A stretch of DNA of 64,000 nt from Phycobacter sedimenti (GCF_038148855.1 NZ_JBBVGR010000010.1:62001-126000), one strand, 5' to 3'. Numbered from the stretch's first letter, positions 28,373 through 37,102 are shown. A program made the numbers and translations. Notes: generated by a model from the sequence alone, not told the origin.

Positions 28373-29572
28373 TCAGAAGTTCACGATCGTCTGGATGACG
28401 ATTGCATTGGCAATATCAACAAAGAAGGCGGATACAAGGGGGAGCACCACAAAGGCAATAGGCGATGGGCCATAGCGTTTGGTCACGGCGGTCATATTGG
28501 CGATGGCCGTAGGCGTGGCGCCAAGGGCAAAGCCGCCAAACCCGGCGGCCAAAACAGCCGCGCGATAGCCACCGCCCAGCAGCGGAAACAGCACCAGCAG
28601 GACAAACAGGACGGTAAAGAGGGTCTGCCCCACCATTACGGCAAGGATGGCAGGCCCAAGATCCGCAATGGTCCAGAGCTGCAGGCTCATCAGCGAAATC
28701 GCCAGGAAGACCCCCAGGGAGACCTCCGAAATCAGCGCGAGCGATGGTGTGCGGGCGATGGAGGGGGCGGCAGGAAACAGGAGTGCACGCAGGTTGGCAA
28801 TGACGATACCCGCCACCAGACACGGTACAAAGAGCGGCAGTTTCACGCCCAGTTCCTCAAGCCCCTCCCAGGCCCCGTAGCCAAGAATGATCGCAAAGTT
28901 CAGATACAGGAGGCTGCGCATGACACCATCGGCCGTGATGATCTGAGGCGGCGTTCCGTTCGGCGTGGCAAGGCCCGCAATAGGCCCTTGATCGGGTCGG
29001 TCCGGCGTCAGGGTGTCGCGCTGGATCAGATAGCCCGCAATCGGTCCGCCTATGACAGCCGCCAGAACGAGACCCAGCGTTGCAACGGCAACGCCCAATT
29101 CCGGCGCGGCGCTCAGACCGGTCACCGCCGCGACCTCGGGCGCCCAGGCAATTGCCGTACCATGCCCGCCGATCAGCGCGGCCGAGCCAAAAAGCACTCC
29201 GACCTGAGCCGGATAGCCGAAAATGGCTGCCCCGGCCCCGCCGATCAGGTTCTGCACAAGGATCGCCAGAAGGGTAAGCACCAGAAGGATCGCCAAAGGG
29301 CGCCCGCCAGAAATCAGATCGCCAAGCCGCGCATTCAGCCCGATCCCGGCGAAAAACAGCACGAGGAAAAAATCGCGTGCCTCCAGCGCGAAGACAATCT
29401 CAACATTCGAGATGAGATACATGCCCATCAGGAACAGCGAGGCCAGCAAACCTCCGCTCACGGCTTCGGGAATATTCAGCCGCCGCAGCAGGCTGAACCG
29501 CTTGTTGAGCATCCCTCCCCCGAGGAAGACCGCCAAACCAAGCGTCACCGTGATGAAATCCGGAATGAGCAT
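28373..29572 (-). CDS. gltS: Sodium/glutamate symporter GltS
   Basis: The 399-residue membrane protein has two inverted repeats of about five helices with the GltS loop signatures: FFAGIGLNARLGDL and GGHGTAIAWAPEV in the first half, GFGGFALGATPTAIANM in the second. GltS couples glutamate uptake to sodium. It sits between the two subunits of glycyl-tRNA synthetase, 43 bases after the DUF6446 gene and nine before glyS, so its expression should follow glyQS. Confidence 0.88.
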   Translation of the reverse strand: MLIPDFITVTLGLAVFLGGGMLNKRFSLLRRLNIPEAVSGGLLASLFLMGMYLISNVEIVFALEARDFFLVLFFAGIGLNARLGDLISGGRPLAILLVLTLLAILVQNLIGGAGAAIFGYPAQVGVLFGSAALIGGHGTAIAWAPEVAAVTGLSAAPELGVAVATLGLVLAAVIGGPIAGYLIQRDTLTPDRPDQGPIAGLATPNGTPPQIITADGVMRSLLYLNFAIILGYGAWEGLEELGVKLPLFVPCLVAGIVIANLRALLFPAAPSIARTPSLALISEVSLGVFLAISLMSLQLWTIADLGPAILAVMVGQTLFTVLFVLLVLFPLLGGGYRAAVLAAGFGGFALGATPTAIANMTAVTKRYGPSPIAFVVLPLVSAFFVDIANAIVIQTIVNF

Positions 29573-29615
29573 CGGCGGTTTTGCCTTCCATTGGCCCGCC
29601 CTGCCGGGCGCAGGT

Positions 29616-30146
29616 CTATTCGCTGTCGGGGCGCGGCGGGCAGGCTTCGGTGACGATGGCGCTGCCGTTGTAGATCTGTTCGCCGCAATTGTTCAGCTCG
29701 TGCCAGACAAACCCACGTCCGCCCGCGTCAATCGCCACGATCCGGTCCACCCCGTATGAGATGTTCTTGACCGAAAGGAAGGCCTTGGCCGACCCGTCCT
29801 TCAGCGCCGCGCCGATGGCGGCGGCATCAAAGCAATCGAACCAGCCTGGCGCATTGCGCGGCACGATCAGATCCGAGGTCGCGAATTCCGAGGCCAGATC
29901 CTGCGGCGTCATATCAGTCGTGAAACACGCCCGGTAGCGGATCGGAGAGCTTTCCGCATCGATGGCCTGAAAAGCGTCATAGGAGATCGGGCGCGGATCG
30001 GCCCCATCCAGCGGCGTCAGAACCACATCCATCCCGGGCTGCGGAGTCACATCCTCATAAAAGCCGTAGACCTGCAGGTAATACATGGAGACACCCGCAA
30101 CCAAAGCGCAGATCCCCAGTACAATCGCAATCACCTTGCCCATCAT
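29616..30146 (-). CDS. DUF6446-family membrane-anchored protein
   Basis: The product has about 176 residues. One N-terminal hydrophobic helix (VIAIVLGICALVAGVSMYYL) is followed by a presumably periplasmic domain with two cysteines (YRACFTTDMT and WFDCFDAAAI). I recognise it as the DUF6446 family seen next to glyQ in Rhodobacterales; its function is unknown. The start at 30146 has a GAGGGGGG tract upstream and lies 13 bases after glyQ, so it is part of that operon. Confidence 0.75.
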   Translation of the reverse strand: MMGKVIAIVLGICALVAGVSMYYLQVYGFYEDVTPQPGMDVVLTPLDGADPRPISYDAFQAIDAESSPIRYRACFTTDMTPQDLASEFATSDLIVPRNAPGWFDCFDAAAIGAALKDGSAKAFLSVKNISYGVDRIVAIDAGGRGFVWHELNNCGEQIYNGSAIVTEACPPRPDSE

Positions 30147-30159
30147 GGCGTTTCCCCCC

Positions 30160-31110
30160 TCAGGCGGCCTGACCACCTGCTTCGGTTTGCACAAATGCGT
30201 CGGCGCATTGCTTTGCCAGCGCCCGCACACGACCGATATAGGCCTGACGTTCGGTAACGGAAATGACTCCGCGCGCGTCGAGGAGGTTAAAAATGTGGCT
30301 GGCCTTGATGCATTGATCATAGGCGGGGTGCGCCATAATGATGCGCTTGCCCGTTTTGGGGTCGATATGCTCTTGCGCCAAGATTGTCGTGCACTCGGCC
30401 TCGGCCTCTTCGAAATGGCGCAACAGAACCTCGGTGTTGGCCACGTCGAAGTTCCAGCGGGCGTATTCTTCCTCGGTCTGCTTGAACACATCGCCATAGG
30501 TCAGCGGGATCGACGCATCCGGATCGTTGAAGGGCATGTCCATCACGTGATCGATGCCAAGGACATACATCGCCAGACGCTCAAGCCCGTAAGTCAGCTC
30601 CCCCGAGACCGGCGCGCAGTCATGGCCGCCAACCTGCTGGAAATAGGTGAACTGGCTGACTTCCATACCATCACACCAGACTTCCCAGCCAAGCCCCCAG
30701 GCGCCTAGCGTGGGGCTTTCCCAGTCGTCCTCGACAAAGCGGATGTCGTGCAGGTCCATGTCGATGCCGATGGCCTCGAGGCTGCCAAGGTACAGCTCCT
30801 GCAGGTTCGGCGGAGAGGGTTTGATCAGCACCTGATACTGGTAGTAATGCTGCAGGCGGTTGGGGTTTTCACCATAGCGCCCATCGGTCGGGCGGCGCGA
30901 AGGCTGCACATAGGCCGCGGCCCAGGGCGCCGAACCAAGCGAGCGCAGCGTGGTTGCCGGGTGGAAGGTACCGGCGCCGACCTCCATGTCATAAGGCTGC
31001 ATGATGGCGCAGCCCTTGGATGCCCAATAGGACTGAAGCCGCAGGATGATCTCCTGAAACGAGCGCGGTGCCCCCATGGAGGCGGAAGCAGCAGTGGTGT
31101 TCTGGGTCAT
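30160..31110 (-). CDS. glyQ: Glycine-tRNA ligase alpha subunit GlyQ
   Basis: GlyQ carries the class II catalytic core that activates glycine. Signature segments are FQEIILRLQSYWASKGC, EVGAGTFHPATTLRSLG and WAAAYVQPSRRPTDGRYG. The length of 316 residues is standard. The start at 31110 (MTQNTTAASA) has GAGAGGGATC upstream; an earlier ATG at 31188 is not conserved. It is the first gene of the run glyQ, DUF6446, gltS, glyS. I see no T-box or glycine riboswitch upstream. Confidence 0.95.
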   Translation of the reverse strand: MTQNTTAASASMGAPRSFQEIILRLQSYWASKGCAIMQPYDMEVGAGTFHPATTLRSLGSAPWAAAYVQPSRRPTDGRYGENPNRLQHYYQYQVLIKPSPPNLQELYLGSLEAIGIDMDLHDIRFVEDDWESPTLGAWGLGWEVWCDGMEVSQFTYFQQVGGHDCAPVSGELTYGLERLAMYVLGIDHVMDMPFNDPDASIPLTYGDVFKQTEEEYARWNFDVANTEVLLRHFEEAEAECTTILAQEHIDPKTGKRIIMAHPAYDQCIKASHIFNLLDARGVISVTERQAYIGRVRALAKQCADAFVQTEAGGQAA

Positions 31111-31293
31111 GTCAGATCCCTCTCTGGGACATCTTACCGGGTCAGCGAATGCGGTGTTCTTCCTATGCAACCCCCCGCCAAGCGTCAACGGCTAGTCTTG
31201 CCAGGAGCACGGTTACCGGCCTCTTCCCGCCGCGTGTGCAACAAAGGTGATGGAATGCTGCATCAAGAGACGAATTCCCCGTTTACCGGGAGT

Positions 31294-31350
31294 TTGCTTT
31301 GTCTGCCTAAAATGCTTATCTGCCCGGCAACAAATTACCCCAAATTACCC
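31294..31350 (+). promoter_or_regulatory. Candidate promoter and 10-bp tandem repeat ahead of the SPOR protein gene
   Basis: TTGCTT (31294-31299), a 17-base spacer and TATCTG (31317-31322) make a plausible promoter. Directly downstream the decamer CAAATTACCC occurs twice without a gap (31331-31350), one helical turn per copy. The repeat falls in the presumed 5' untranslated region, 21-41 bases before the start codon, and could bind a protein or tune translation. Confidence 0.4.
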
Positions 31351-31371
31351 CATCGGGATAGAGGTCCTGCA

Positions 31372-33129
31372 ATGAAAAGAATTTCCACCGCCCTGCTGCT
31401 GGCGGTCACCATGATCGTAATCACCTTTGGCGGATCCACCCATGCGCAACAGGCAGGTCAGGATACCGTCTGGATCCAGATCGCTGCACGGCCGTCCCTT
31501 ACCGAGGCCCAGACCGAAGCGCAGGAATTCGCGTCACGCCTGCCGGATGTTGCCGGCTTTACTCTGGGCGCGGGCTGGTACGGCATCGTGCTTGGCCCAT
31601 ATACGCGCGAGGATGCCGAACGCGTGCTGCAAGTCTATCGCGCCGAAGGGCAAATTCCGCGCGACAGCTTCATCGCCTTTCAGGAAAACCTGCGCAGCCA
31701 GTTCTACCCGGTGGGCGCAAGGGATCAGGCCACGGCAACAGCCCCGGTCCAGCCCGAGGTGAGCGCTCCGGTGGTCAGCACACCTGCACCGCAAGTGACC
31801 TTGCCCGATGAGAGCCCTGCCGAGGCGCGCCGCAGCGAACAGGCCCTGAGCCGCGACGAGAAAATGGACCTGCAGATCGCCCTGAAGGCAGCAGGCTTTT
31901 ATGATTCTTCCATCGACGGATCCTTTGGCCGCGGCACGCGCGGCGCCATGTCCGACTGGCAGCTGAGCAAGGGTTTCGAGCCCACCGGCGTTCTCACAAC
32001 AGCCCAGCGCAAGCTCTTGATGGATGACTACAACGCGCCGCTGATCTCGGTTGGCGTGGCAAAGGTTGTGGACACCCGCGCCGGTATTTCAATGCAGATC
32101 CCGGCCGCAGAGGTTGCCTTTGCCCGCTATGAATCGCCCTTTGCACACTATGACAGTCGCGGCGATCTGGGCGCCCGCGTCCTGCTGATCAGCCAGCGCG
32201 GCGACAAGAACACCCTGTTCGGTCTCTACGACATCCTGCAGACGCTTGAAATCGTTCCCCTGACCGGTCCGCGCGAACGCGGCAGCGACAGTTTTACCAT
32301 CGAAGGGCGCAACGGGCAGATCGTTTCCTACACCGAAGCCAGCCTGAAGGGCGGAGAGATCAAGGGCTTTACCCTGATCTGGCCCGCCGGAGACGAAGCG
32401 CGCCGCGCCCGCGTTCTGACCGCCATGCGCGAAAGCTTTGCCCGGATTGACGGCGTCCTGGAGGATACCGCAGGAAGCGATCTGAGCCAGGACATCGACC
32501 TTCTGGCCGGCCTTGAGGTGCGCAAACCGCGCCTGTCCCGCTCGGGCTTTTTTGTGGGGCAGAACGGCGCTGTCATCACCACCTCCGACGTGGTGGCGGG
32601 TTGCGACCGCATCACTCTTGATCATGGCTACCAGGCAACGGTGACCGTCAACGATCCGGAGAGTGGATTTGCGATCCTGCAGCCGGTTGAACGGCTGGCG
32701 CCGATGGCGATTGCCGGTCTCAGCACGCAGACCCCGCGTCTGCAATCGGAAATCGCTGCATCCGGGTTTTCCTACGAGGGCGTTCTGGGCGCGCCCAGCC
32801 TGACCTTTGGCACCCTTGCCGACGTCAAGAGCCTGGACGGGGACACCGGCGTTATCCGTCTGGATCTTTCCGCTCAGGCGGGGGATGCGGGTGGTCCGGT
32901 TCTGGACGCCTCCGGCGGCGTGCTGGGCATGCTCCTTCCGCAAGAGATCAAGGGGCGCCAGCTGCCTGAAGGCGTAAGTTTCGGCGTCAATGCCGCCGCG
33001 CTGCGCGCCGCGCTGGTTGCCGCCAATATCCCGATGCCCCCCTCGACCGGCGGCGGTGCTGCCCTGCCAAACGAAGCACTGGTGCGTCAGGCCAGCGGCA
33101 TGACAGTGCTGGTCAGCTGCTGGGACTGA
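31372..33129 (+). CDS. Exported SPOR / peptidoglycan-binding protein with inactive trypsin-like domain
   Basis: The 585-residue protein has a signal peptide (ALLLAVTMIVITFGGSTHA), a SPOR-like repeat (about residues 30-110), a Pro/Ala linker, a peptidoglycan-binding_1 domain (about 160-220), a middle domain of about 150 residues and a C-terminal trypsin-like fold (about 385-550). In the last, SDVVAGC stands where AHVVAGC is expected, DPESGFAIL where DPxxDLALL is expected, and GDAGGPV where GNSGGPL is expected. All three triad residues are therefore replaced. It is probably a wall-bound scaffold. The frame is open upstream, antisense to glyQ, but the signal peptide fixes the start at 31372. Confidence 0.85.
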   Translation: MKRISTALLLAVTMIVITFGGSTHAQQAGQDTVWIQIAARPSLTEAQTEAQEFASRLPDVAGFTLGAGWYGIVLGPYTREDAERVLQVYRAEGQIPRDSFIAFQENLRSQFYPVGARDQATATAPVQPEVSAPVVSTPAPQVTLPDESPAEARRSEQALSRDEKMDLQIALKAAGFYDSSIDGSFGRGTRGAMSDWQLSKGFEPTGVLTTAQRKLLMDDYNAPLISVGVAKVVDTRAGISMQIPAAEVAFARYESPFAHYDSRGDLGARVLLISQRGDKNTLFGLYDILQTLEIVPLTGPRERGSDSFTIEGRNGQIVSYTEASLKGGEIKGFTLIWPAGDEARRARVLTAMRESFARIDGVLEDTAGSDLSQDIDLLAGLEVRKPRLSRSGFFVGQNGAVITTSDVVAGCDRITLDHGYQATVTVNDPESGFAILQPVERLAPMAIAGLSTQTPRLQSEIAASGFSYEGVLGAPSLTFGTLADVKSLDGDTGVIRLDLSAQAGDAGGPVLDASGGVLGMLLPQEIKGRQLPEGVSFGVNAAALRAALVAANIPMPPSTGGGAALPNEALVRQASGMTVLVSCWD

Positions 33130-33178
33130 CTGTGGCCAAGGCGCGGCCGACACAGGCCTCGGCCGGGCCAGAAGACAC

Positions 33179-33220
33179 AAAAGAAAACGCCAGAGCCGTA
33201 CCGCTCTGGCGTTTTCTTTT
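33179..33220. terminator. Strong bidirectional terminator
   Basis: Two 18-base arms are perfectly complementary around a six-base loop (CGTACC). The outer parts are A-rich on the left and T-rich on the right, with a CGCCAGAGC core. It ends the SPOR protein transcript and the opposing SDR/DUF1178 transcript. Confidence 0.92.
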
Positions 33221-33258
33221 GGCGCGGGGCCACGGCCCTCGATGATACGGACTATTTT

Positions 33259-33900
33259 TCAGAAGGCGTGGATGCGCCCGTCCCAGGTGTGAAAGCAGCC
33301 CGTGGTCGCGAGGTCCAGAACGTCGAATTCATGCAAAAGACCTTCGACGGACTCCTCGACCGAGATATCCCCTTCACTGCCGCCCATGTCAGTCCTTACC
33401 CAGCCGGGATGATAGATCCCGACCGCGATGCCTTCGGGTTTCAGATCCGTCGCCAGGTTCCGCCCAATATTGAGCGCCGCGGCCTTGGATGCGCGATAGG
33501 CATAGCTGCCACCGGGCGCGCGGGCGTGGCTGGCCATCTGGGACGAAATGATGGCAATCTTCGGGTTTTCGGCGCGGCGCAGGTTCCCCAAAAGCGCCTG
33601 TACGGTCAGGAACACCCCGGTCACGTTCACCGCCAGGGTCTTGTTCCAGACCTCGGCCGTGTATTCTTCGATCGCCATGCCCTTATCGAGGTAGACGCCA
33701 GCGTTGCAGACCAAGAGGTCGATCGGCTTGTCTCCCAGCTGCGCTGCGAAACGGGCCTGCTGGCCGGGATCACAGACATCCAGCCGCACCCCCGAGGAGT
33801 GATCGCGCGAGGTGCCTGTAACCTCGTATCCTGCATCTTTCAGACGGGCCACAAGCTCCCGACCAATGCCCCGGCTCGACCCGGTTACAACTGCATGCAT
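33259..33900 (-). CDS. Short-chain dehydrogenase/reductase (SDR)
   Basis: The 213-residue protein is a small classical SDR. The N-terminal cofactor motif is TGSSRGIGREL, the structural NAG motif is CNAGVY, and the catalytic tetrad gives Ser in ISSQMASHA and YxxxK in YRASK. The substrate is unknown. The lack of a C-terminal extension makes it shorter than typical 250-residue members. It is 11 bases downstream of the DUF1178 gene and likely cotranscribed. Confidence 0.9.
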   Translation of the reverse strand: MHAVVTGSSRGIGRELVARLKDAGYEVTGTSRDHSSGVRLDVCDPGQQARFAAQLGDKPIDLLVCNAGVYLDKGMAIEEYTAEVWNKTLAVNVTGVFLTVQALLGNLRRAENPKIAIISSQMASHARAPGGSYAYRASKAAALNIGRNLATDLKPEGIAVGIYHPGWVRTDMGGSEGDISVEESVEGLLHEFDVLDLATTGCFHTWDGRIHAF

Positions 33901-33911
33901 AAAATTGTCCC

Positions 33912-34415
33912 TTAGTTCGTTTTCCGCTTTGGGGCAAATGGCAAAGGCAAAACCGGAACCCCGTCCTCAATCAGTGATTTGGCCTCGTCCAGGCGCGCCT
34001 CTCCGTGAATCGACCGGGCCGGGGCCTCGCCCAGGTGCATCGCGCGCGCCTCAGAGACAAAATCCTTGCCGACATAGTCTGAATTGGCCTCAACCTGCCT
34101 GCGCAACTCCTTGATCGCCTGTTCCATGTCGCTTGACGGCGCAGTCAGCATCCCGCCAACCGGCGCAGGTGGATGGGCCTGCCGCTCTGCACCCTCGGTT
34201 TCGTGGATCTCAACGCTCTCTGCCTCTCGGGTGGACGACACGGCCTTTCGGCCCGGGCGAACCTGCGGTGCCATGATTGCCTTGTCGACCTTGGATCCAC
34301 CGCATATCGCACAGGACACCATACCCGCATCCGCCAGTTTGTCGTAGGCATCCGCAGACTGGAACCAGCTGTCAAAGCTGTGACCCTCAGCACATTTCAA
34401 GCTGTAGCGTATCAT
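33912..34415 (-). CDS. DUF1178-family protein
   Basis: The 167-residue soluble protein starts MIRYSLKCAEGHSFDSWFQS and has CAICGG near residue 36. These cysteine pairs look like a small zinc ribbon. This pattern defines DUF1178, which is widespread in Alpha- and Betaproteobacteria and has no established function. The ATG is preceded by GAGAGACACG. Confidence 0.88.
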   Translation of the reverse strand: MIRYSLKCAEGHSFDSWFQSADAYDKLADAGMVSCAICGGSKVDKAIMAPQVRPGRKAVSSTREAESVEIHETEGAERQAHPPAPVGGMLTAPSSDMEQAIKELRRQVEANSDYVGKDFVSEARAMHLGEAPARSIHGEARLDEAKSLIEDGVPVLPLPFAPKRKTN

Positions 34416-34466
34416 CGTGTCTCTCGTTGCAGCTCATTGCCCAATAGAGCCTTGGCGTCCCGGATT

Positions 34467-34940
34467 TCAAGATCGGAACAGATCCGATTCTATCACTCTG
34501 GGATCAAAGCGCTTCAGAATACTCTGAAGCCCTTTTTCCTGTACCAAAGCGGCGGCCTTTCGTGGTGATTTCCAGGATCTCTTTCGTTCTTCCTGTTCTG
34601 GAAACCGGTCTTTCAGCGCAGTCACGATCACCGGATAGACGCGGACCGCACAGGGTAGTGGCTCCAGATCGCGGCGCCACTTTTCATAGTAGTATTCCCC
34701 GAGGCACTGATCGACCGGAACACCGCGCACCCCGGCTTCCTCCCAGGCTTCGATCGCAGCAGACTGCGCCATGCTGCGCCCGGGGATGGGCCACCCCTTT
34801 GGCAGGATCCAGCGCCCGGTGCCGCGCGAGGTAATCATCAGGATCTTTGGCTTTCCGCCCTTGGTCATGCGGCAGCATAGTGCCGCAACCTGGGTAGCGA
34901 CTTGCGATCCCGAAACAGCATGCATTGCGGATTTATTCAA
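34467..34940 (-). CDS. Nudix hydrolase (DIPP-like) with altered Nudix box
   Basis: The 157-residue protein has a Nudix fold with ILPKGWPIPG followed by AIEAWEEAGV. In the box GX5EX7REUXEEXGU, the metal-binding EExG part is kept, while the first Glu is Arg and the Arg of REU is Ile. Similar departures occur in diphosphoinositol-polyphosphate-type Nudix proteins of Alphaproteobacteria. The substrate is unknown. The start is probably TTG at 34940, with AGGTGG seven bases upstream; ATG at 34925 lacks such a site. Confidence 0.82.
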   Translation of the reverse strand: MNKSAMHAVSGSQVATQVAALCCRMTKGGKPKILMITSRGTGRWILPKGWPIPGRSMAQSAAIEAWEEAGVRGVPVDQCLGEYYYEKWRRDLEPLPCAVRVYPVIVTALKDRFPEQEERKRSWKSPRKAAALVQEKGLQSILKRFDPRVIESDLFRS

Positions 34941-35059
34941 AGATTTACCACCTGAGGTTTTCGGCGATCAGACCAGAAGAGCCATGCTGTCTGGCCCTGT
35001 GTGACCTTGATAGCAGAATACACCCCGAATGTTGAAGCGAGCTTTGCAAAGGATGCCAA

Positions 35060-35551
35060 TCAATTGTCGCTCCAGCGGGTCACATCACCGCGAACGCCAT
35101 CCCAGGCCCCTTCCGACAACGCCAATCCCAGCACTCGTTCGGGATTGGTCGGTGGTGGCATAACGACGCCTTCCAGCTTTTCAAAGCCGAACCGGCTGTA
35201 ATAGGGCGCATCCCCAACCAGCATGACCCGTGCCCAGCCACGTTCAGCCGCGCGGACAAGACTGTCTCGGATCAGGGATCCTCCCAGCCCCTCCCCTTGA
35301 CGCGTGGGATGGACCGCCACCGGTCCAAGAAGCAGAGCTTCGGCCAGGCCCACATGAACGGGCCAGAATCGGATTGCGCCGGCGAGGATCCCCTGCTCGT
35401 CCCGCGCCACCAGACTAAGACCTTCGACAGGCGCCACACCATCGCGCAAACGATAGGAGGACAGAGCCTCGCGCCCGGGCGCAAAGCAGAGATCATAGAG
35501 CGCCTCGACCTCCCATCGGTCGTCAGGCCGTTCCGGTTTCAATTCGATCAC
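35060..35551 (-). CDS. GNAT-family N-acetyltransferase
   Basis: The product has about 163 residues. The acetyl-CoA-binding strand and loop read LLGPVAVHPTRQGEGLGGSLI, which contains the Q/RxxGxG/A motif. The later APYYSRFGFEKLE is typical of the YhbS-like subgroup. The substrate is unknown. The start is taken as GTG at 35551 with GGAGG ten bases upstream. GTG at 35560 sits too close to that site, and ATG at 35617 would reach the divergent flavin reductase region. Confidence 0.85.
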   Translation of the reverse strand: MIELKPERPDDRWEVEALYDLCFAPGREALSSYRLRDGVAPVEGLSLVARDEQGILAGAIRFWPVHVGLAEALLLGPVAVHPTRQGEGLGGSLIRDSLVRAAERGWARVMLVGDAPYYSRFGFEKLEGVVMPPPTNPERVLGLALSEGAWDGVRGDVTRWSDN

Positions 35552-35640
35552 GCTACTCACGCCTCCGCGAAATCGCCCTTCAAGGGGTGGAAATCGCCCT
35601 AACACGGGCCTAAGCATTGAGCAAACACTTGGAGATGCGC

Positions 35641-36246
35641 ATGTTCTACCGCCCCGAAGACGGCCACGGCCTGCCCCACAACCCGTTCAACGCCGTGATC
35701 ACCCCGCGCCCGATCGGCTGGATTTCGTCCCGCTCTGCCGATGGGATAAACAACTTGGCCCCCTATTCCTTCTTCAACGGAGTTGCCTACACCCCGCCGC
35801 AGGTGATGTTCGCCTCCACCGGTAGCAAGGAAGACCAGGAAAACACCAAGGACAGCATGGCCAACATCGAGGAAACCGGCGTCTTCTGCGTCAATGTGGT
35901 GGCCTATGCCATGCGCGATGCGATGAACGCCAGTTCGCAGACCTTGGGCAAGGAGGTGGACGAATTCGACCACGCAGGGCTCAAATCGGTTGAGTGCGAA
36001 ACGATCAACTGCGCCCGTATCGAAGGCGCGCCGGCTGCACTCGAATGCAAGCTGACCAAGATCGTCGATCTGCCCGGCGCCTCAAACCGTGTCGCCTTTG
36101 GCGAGGTGACCGGCGTGCACCTGCGTGACGATTGCCTCAAGGACGGGATGTTCGACGTTACCACGTTTGAGCCCCTCGCACGGCTCGGCTATCGCGACTA
36201 TTCCCGCGTTACCGAGGTTTTCTCGCTCGCCCGTCCGGACGACTGA
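35641..36246 (+). CDS. Flavin reductase-like (FMN-binding) protein
   Basis: The 201-residue protein has the split-barrel flavin-binding fold: NPFNAVITPRPIGWISS near the N-terminus, APYSFFNGVAYTPPQVMFAS, and NVV in the dimer interface. Members reduce flavin with NAD(P)H, often for a partner monooxygenase, which is not obvious here. The ATG at 35641 has GGAG six bases upstream. A hexapeptide acetyltransferase gene follows after three bases. Confidence 0.88.
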   Translation: MFYRPEDGHGLPHNPFNAVITPRPIGWISSRSADGINNLAPYSFFNGVAYTPPQVMFASTGSKEDQENTKDSMANIEETGVFCVNVVAYAMRDAMNASSQTLGKEVDEFDHAGLKSVECETINCARIEGAPAALECKLTKIVDLPGASNRVAFGEVTGVHLRDDCLKDGMFDVTTFEPLARLGYRDYSRVTEVFSLARPDD

Positions 36247-36249
36247 TCC

Positions 36250-36891
36250 ATGCCCTTGCCCGACCCAAGCCTGCGCCACCCGATCGTCCTGCCTGACGGT
36301 ACGCCCCATGAGGGCACCGTGATGCTGTCGCGCGCGGTGGACCACCCGAATTTCAAGGTTGGTGACTATACCTATGCCTCGGATTTCGCCCCCCCACAGG
36401 ACTGGGCGGCGCATCTTGCGCCCTACCTCTTTCCCGGCGCCCGCGAGAGGTTGGTGATCGGGCGCTTCTGCCAGATCGCCCATGGCGCGCGTTTCATCAC
36501 CTCCTCGGCAAACCACGGGCAGGAGGGGCTCAGCTGCTATCCCTTCCCGGTCTTCGATCCGGATCAGATGGCGGGCTTTCAGCCCGATACCCGCGACACG
36601 GTCATCGGCAATGATGTCTGGATCGGCTACGGCGCTATGATCCTGCCCGGCGCCCGCATCGGCGATGGCGCCATCATTGGCGCAGGCGCCGTGGTCCGCG
36701 GCACGGTGCCTGCCTACGGCATCGTCACCGGCAATCCGGGCCGGGCCGAGCGGTTCCGTTTCTCAAAGCCTCAGATCGCGCGACTGCTGGCTCTCAAATG
36801 GTGGGACTGGCCGGTCGATCTGATCCTGCGCGCCGAACCTGCGCTGATCTCAGGGGATCTCGACATGCTCGAGAGCCTCGCCCCCGACTGA
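36250..36891 (+). CDS. CatB-related hexapeptide O-acetyltransferase
   Basis: The 213-residue protein has left-handed beta-helix repeats (IGNDVWIGYGAMILPGARIGDGAIIGAGAVV) and the loop histidine in SSANHGQEG. Both are typical of the virginiamycin/chloramphenicol (Vat/CatB) branch of xenobiotic acetyltransferases. The natural substrate may be a sugar or small alcohol; drug resistance should not be assumed. It begins three bases after the flavin reductase stop, so the two are one operon. Confidence 0.88.
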   Translation: MPLPDPSLRHPIVLPDGTPHEGTVMLSRAVDHPNFKVGDYTYASDFAPPQDWAAHLAPYLFPGARERLVIGRFCQIAHGARFITSSANHGQEGLSCYPFPVFDPDQMAGFQPDTRDTVIGNDVWIGYGAMILPGARIGDGAIIGAGAVVRGTVPAYGIVTGNPGRAERFRFSKPQIARLLALKWWDWPVDLILRAEPALISGDLDMLESLAPD

Positions 36892-37102
36892 GTTCCCCTT
36901 ATCTTGGCTGCTGCTTCGGAGCCGCCCTCGACGCAGACCGGCAGGCAAAAGGCCGGGCCAAGTGCAAGCCAAATTGCCGAGGCTCTGCGCGCCCCACGGG
37001 CGTGGATACGGCCATTTTGCTTGTCGCGCTGGACCGGGCTTGTGCCAGACAGGTCGCGCGAGGGTGGATCTGATGCTGCTTTGGTGAGCCCGAGATGTCA
37101 TC

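Noticed and set aside
31331..31350. CRISPR or satellite repeat
   Set aside because: Only two copies of a decamer without spacers; no other array-like repeats were seen in the window.
30748..31371. N-terminal extension of the SPOR protein frame across glyQ
   Set aside because: This part is antisense to glyQ and unlike any protein; the signal peptide at 31372 marks the true start.
31111..31371. Glycine riboswitch or T-box ahead of glyQ
   Set aside because: The short region has no recognisable aptamer pairings and mostly serves the divergent SPOR gene.
36250..36891. Antibiotic resistance acetyltransferase
   Set aside because: The CatB-related family is mostly chromosomal with unknown natural substrates; nothing in the context supports drug resistance.
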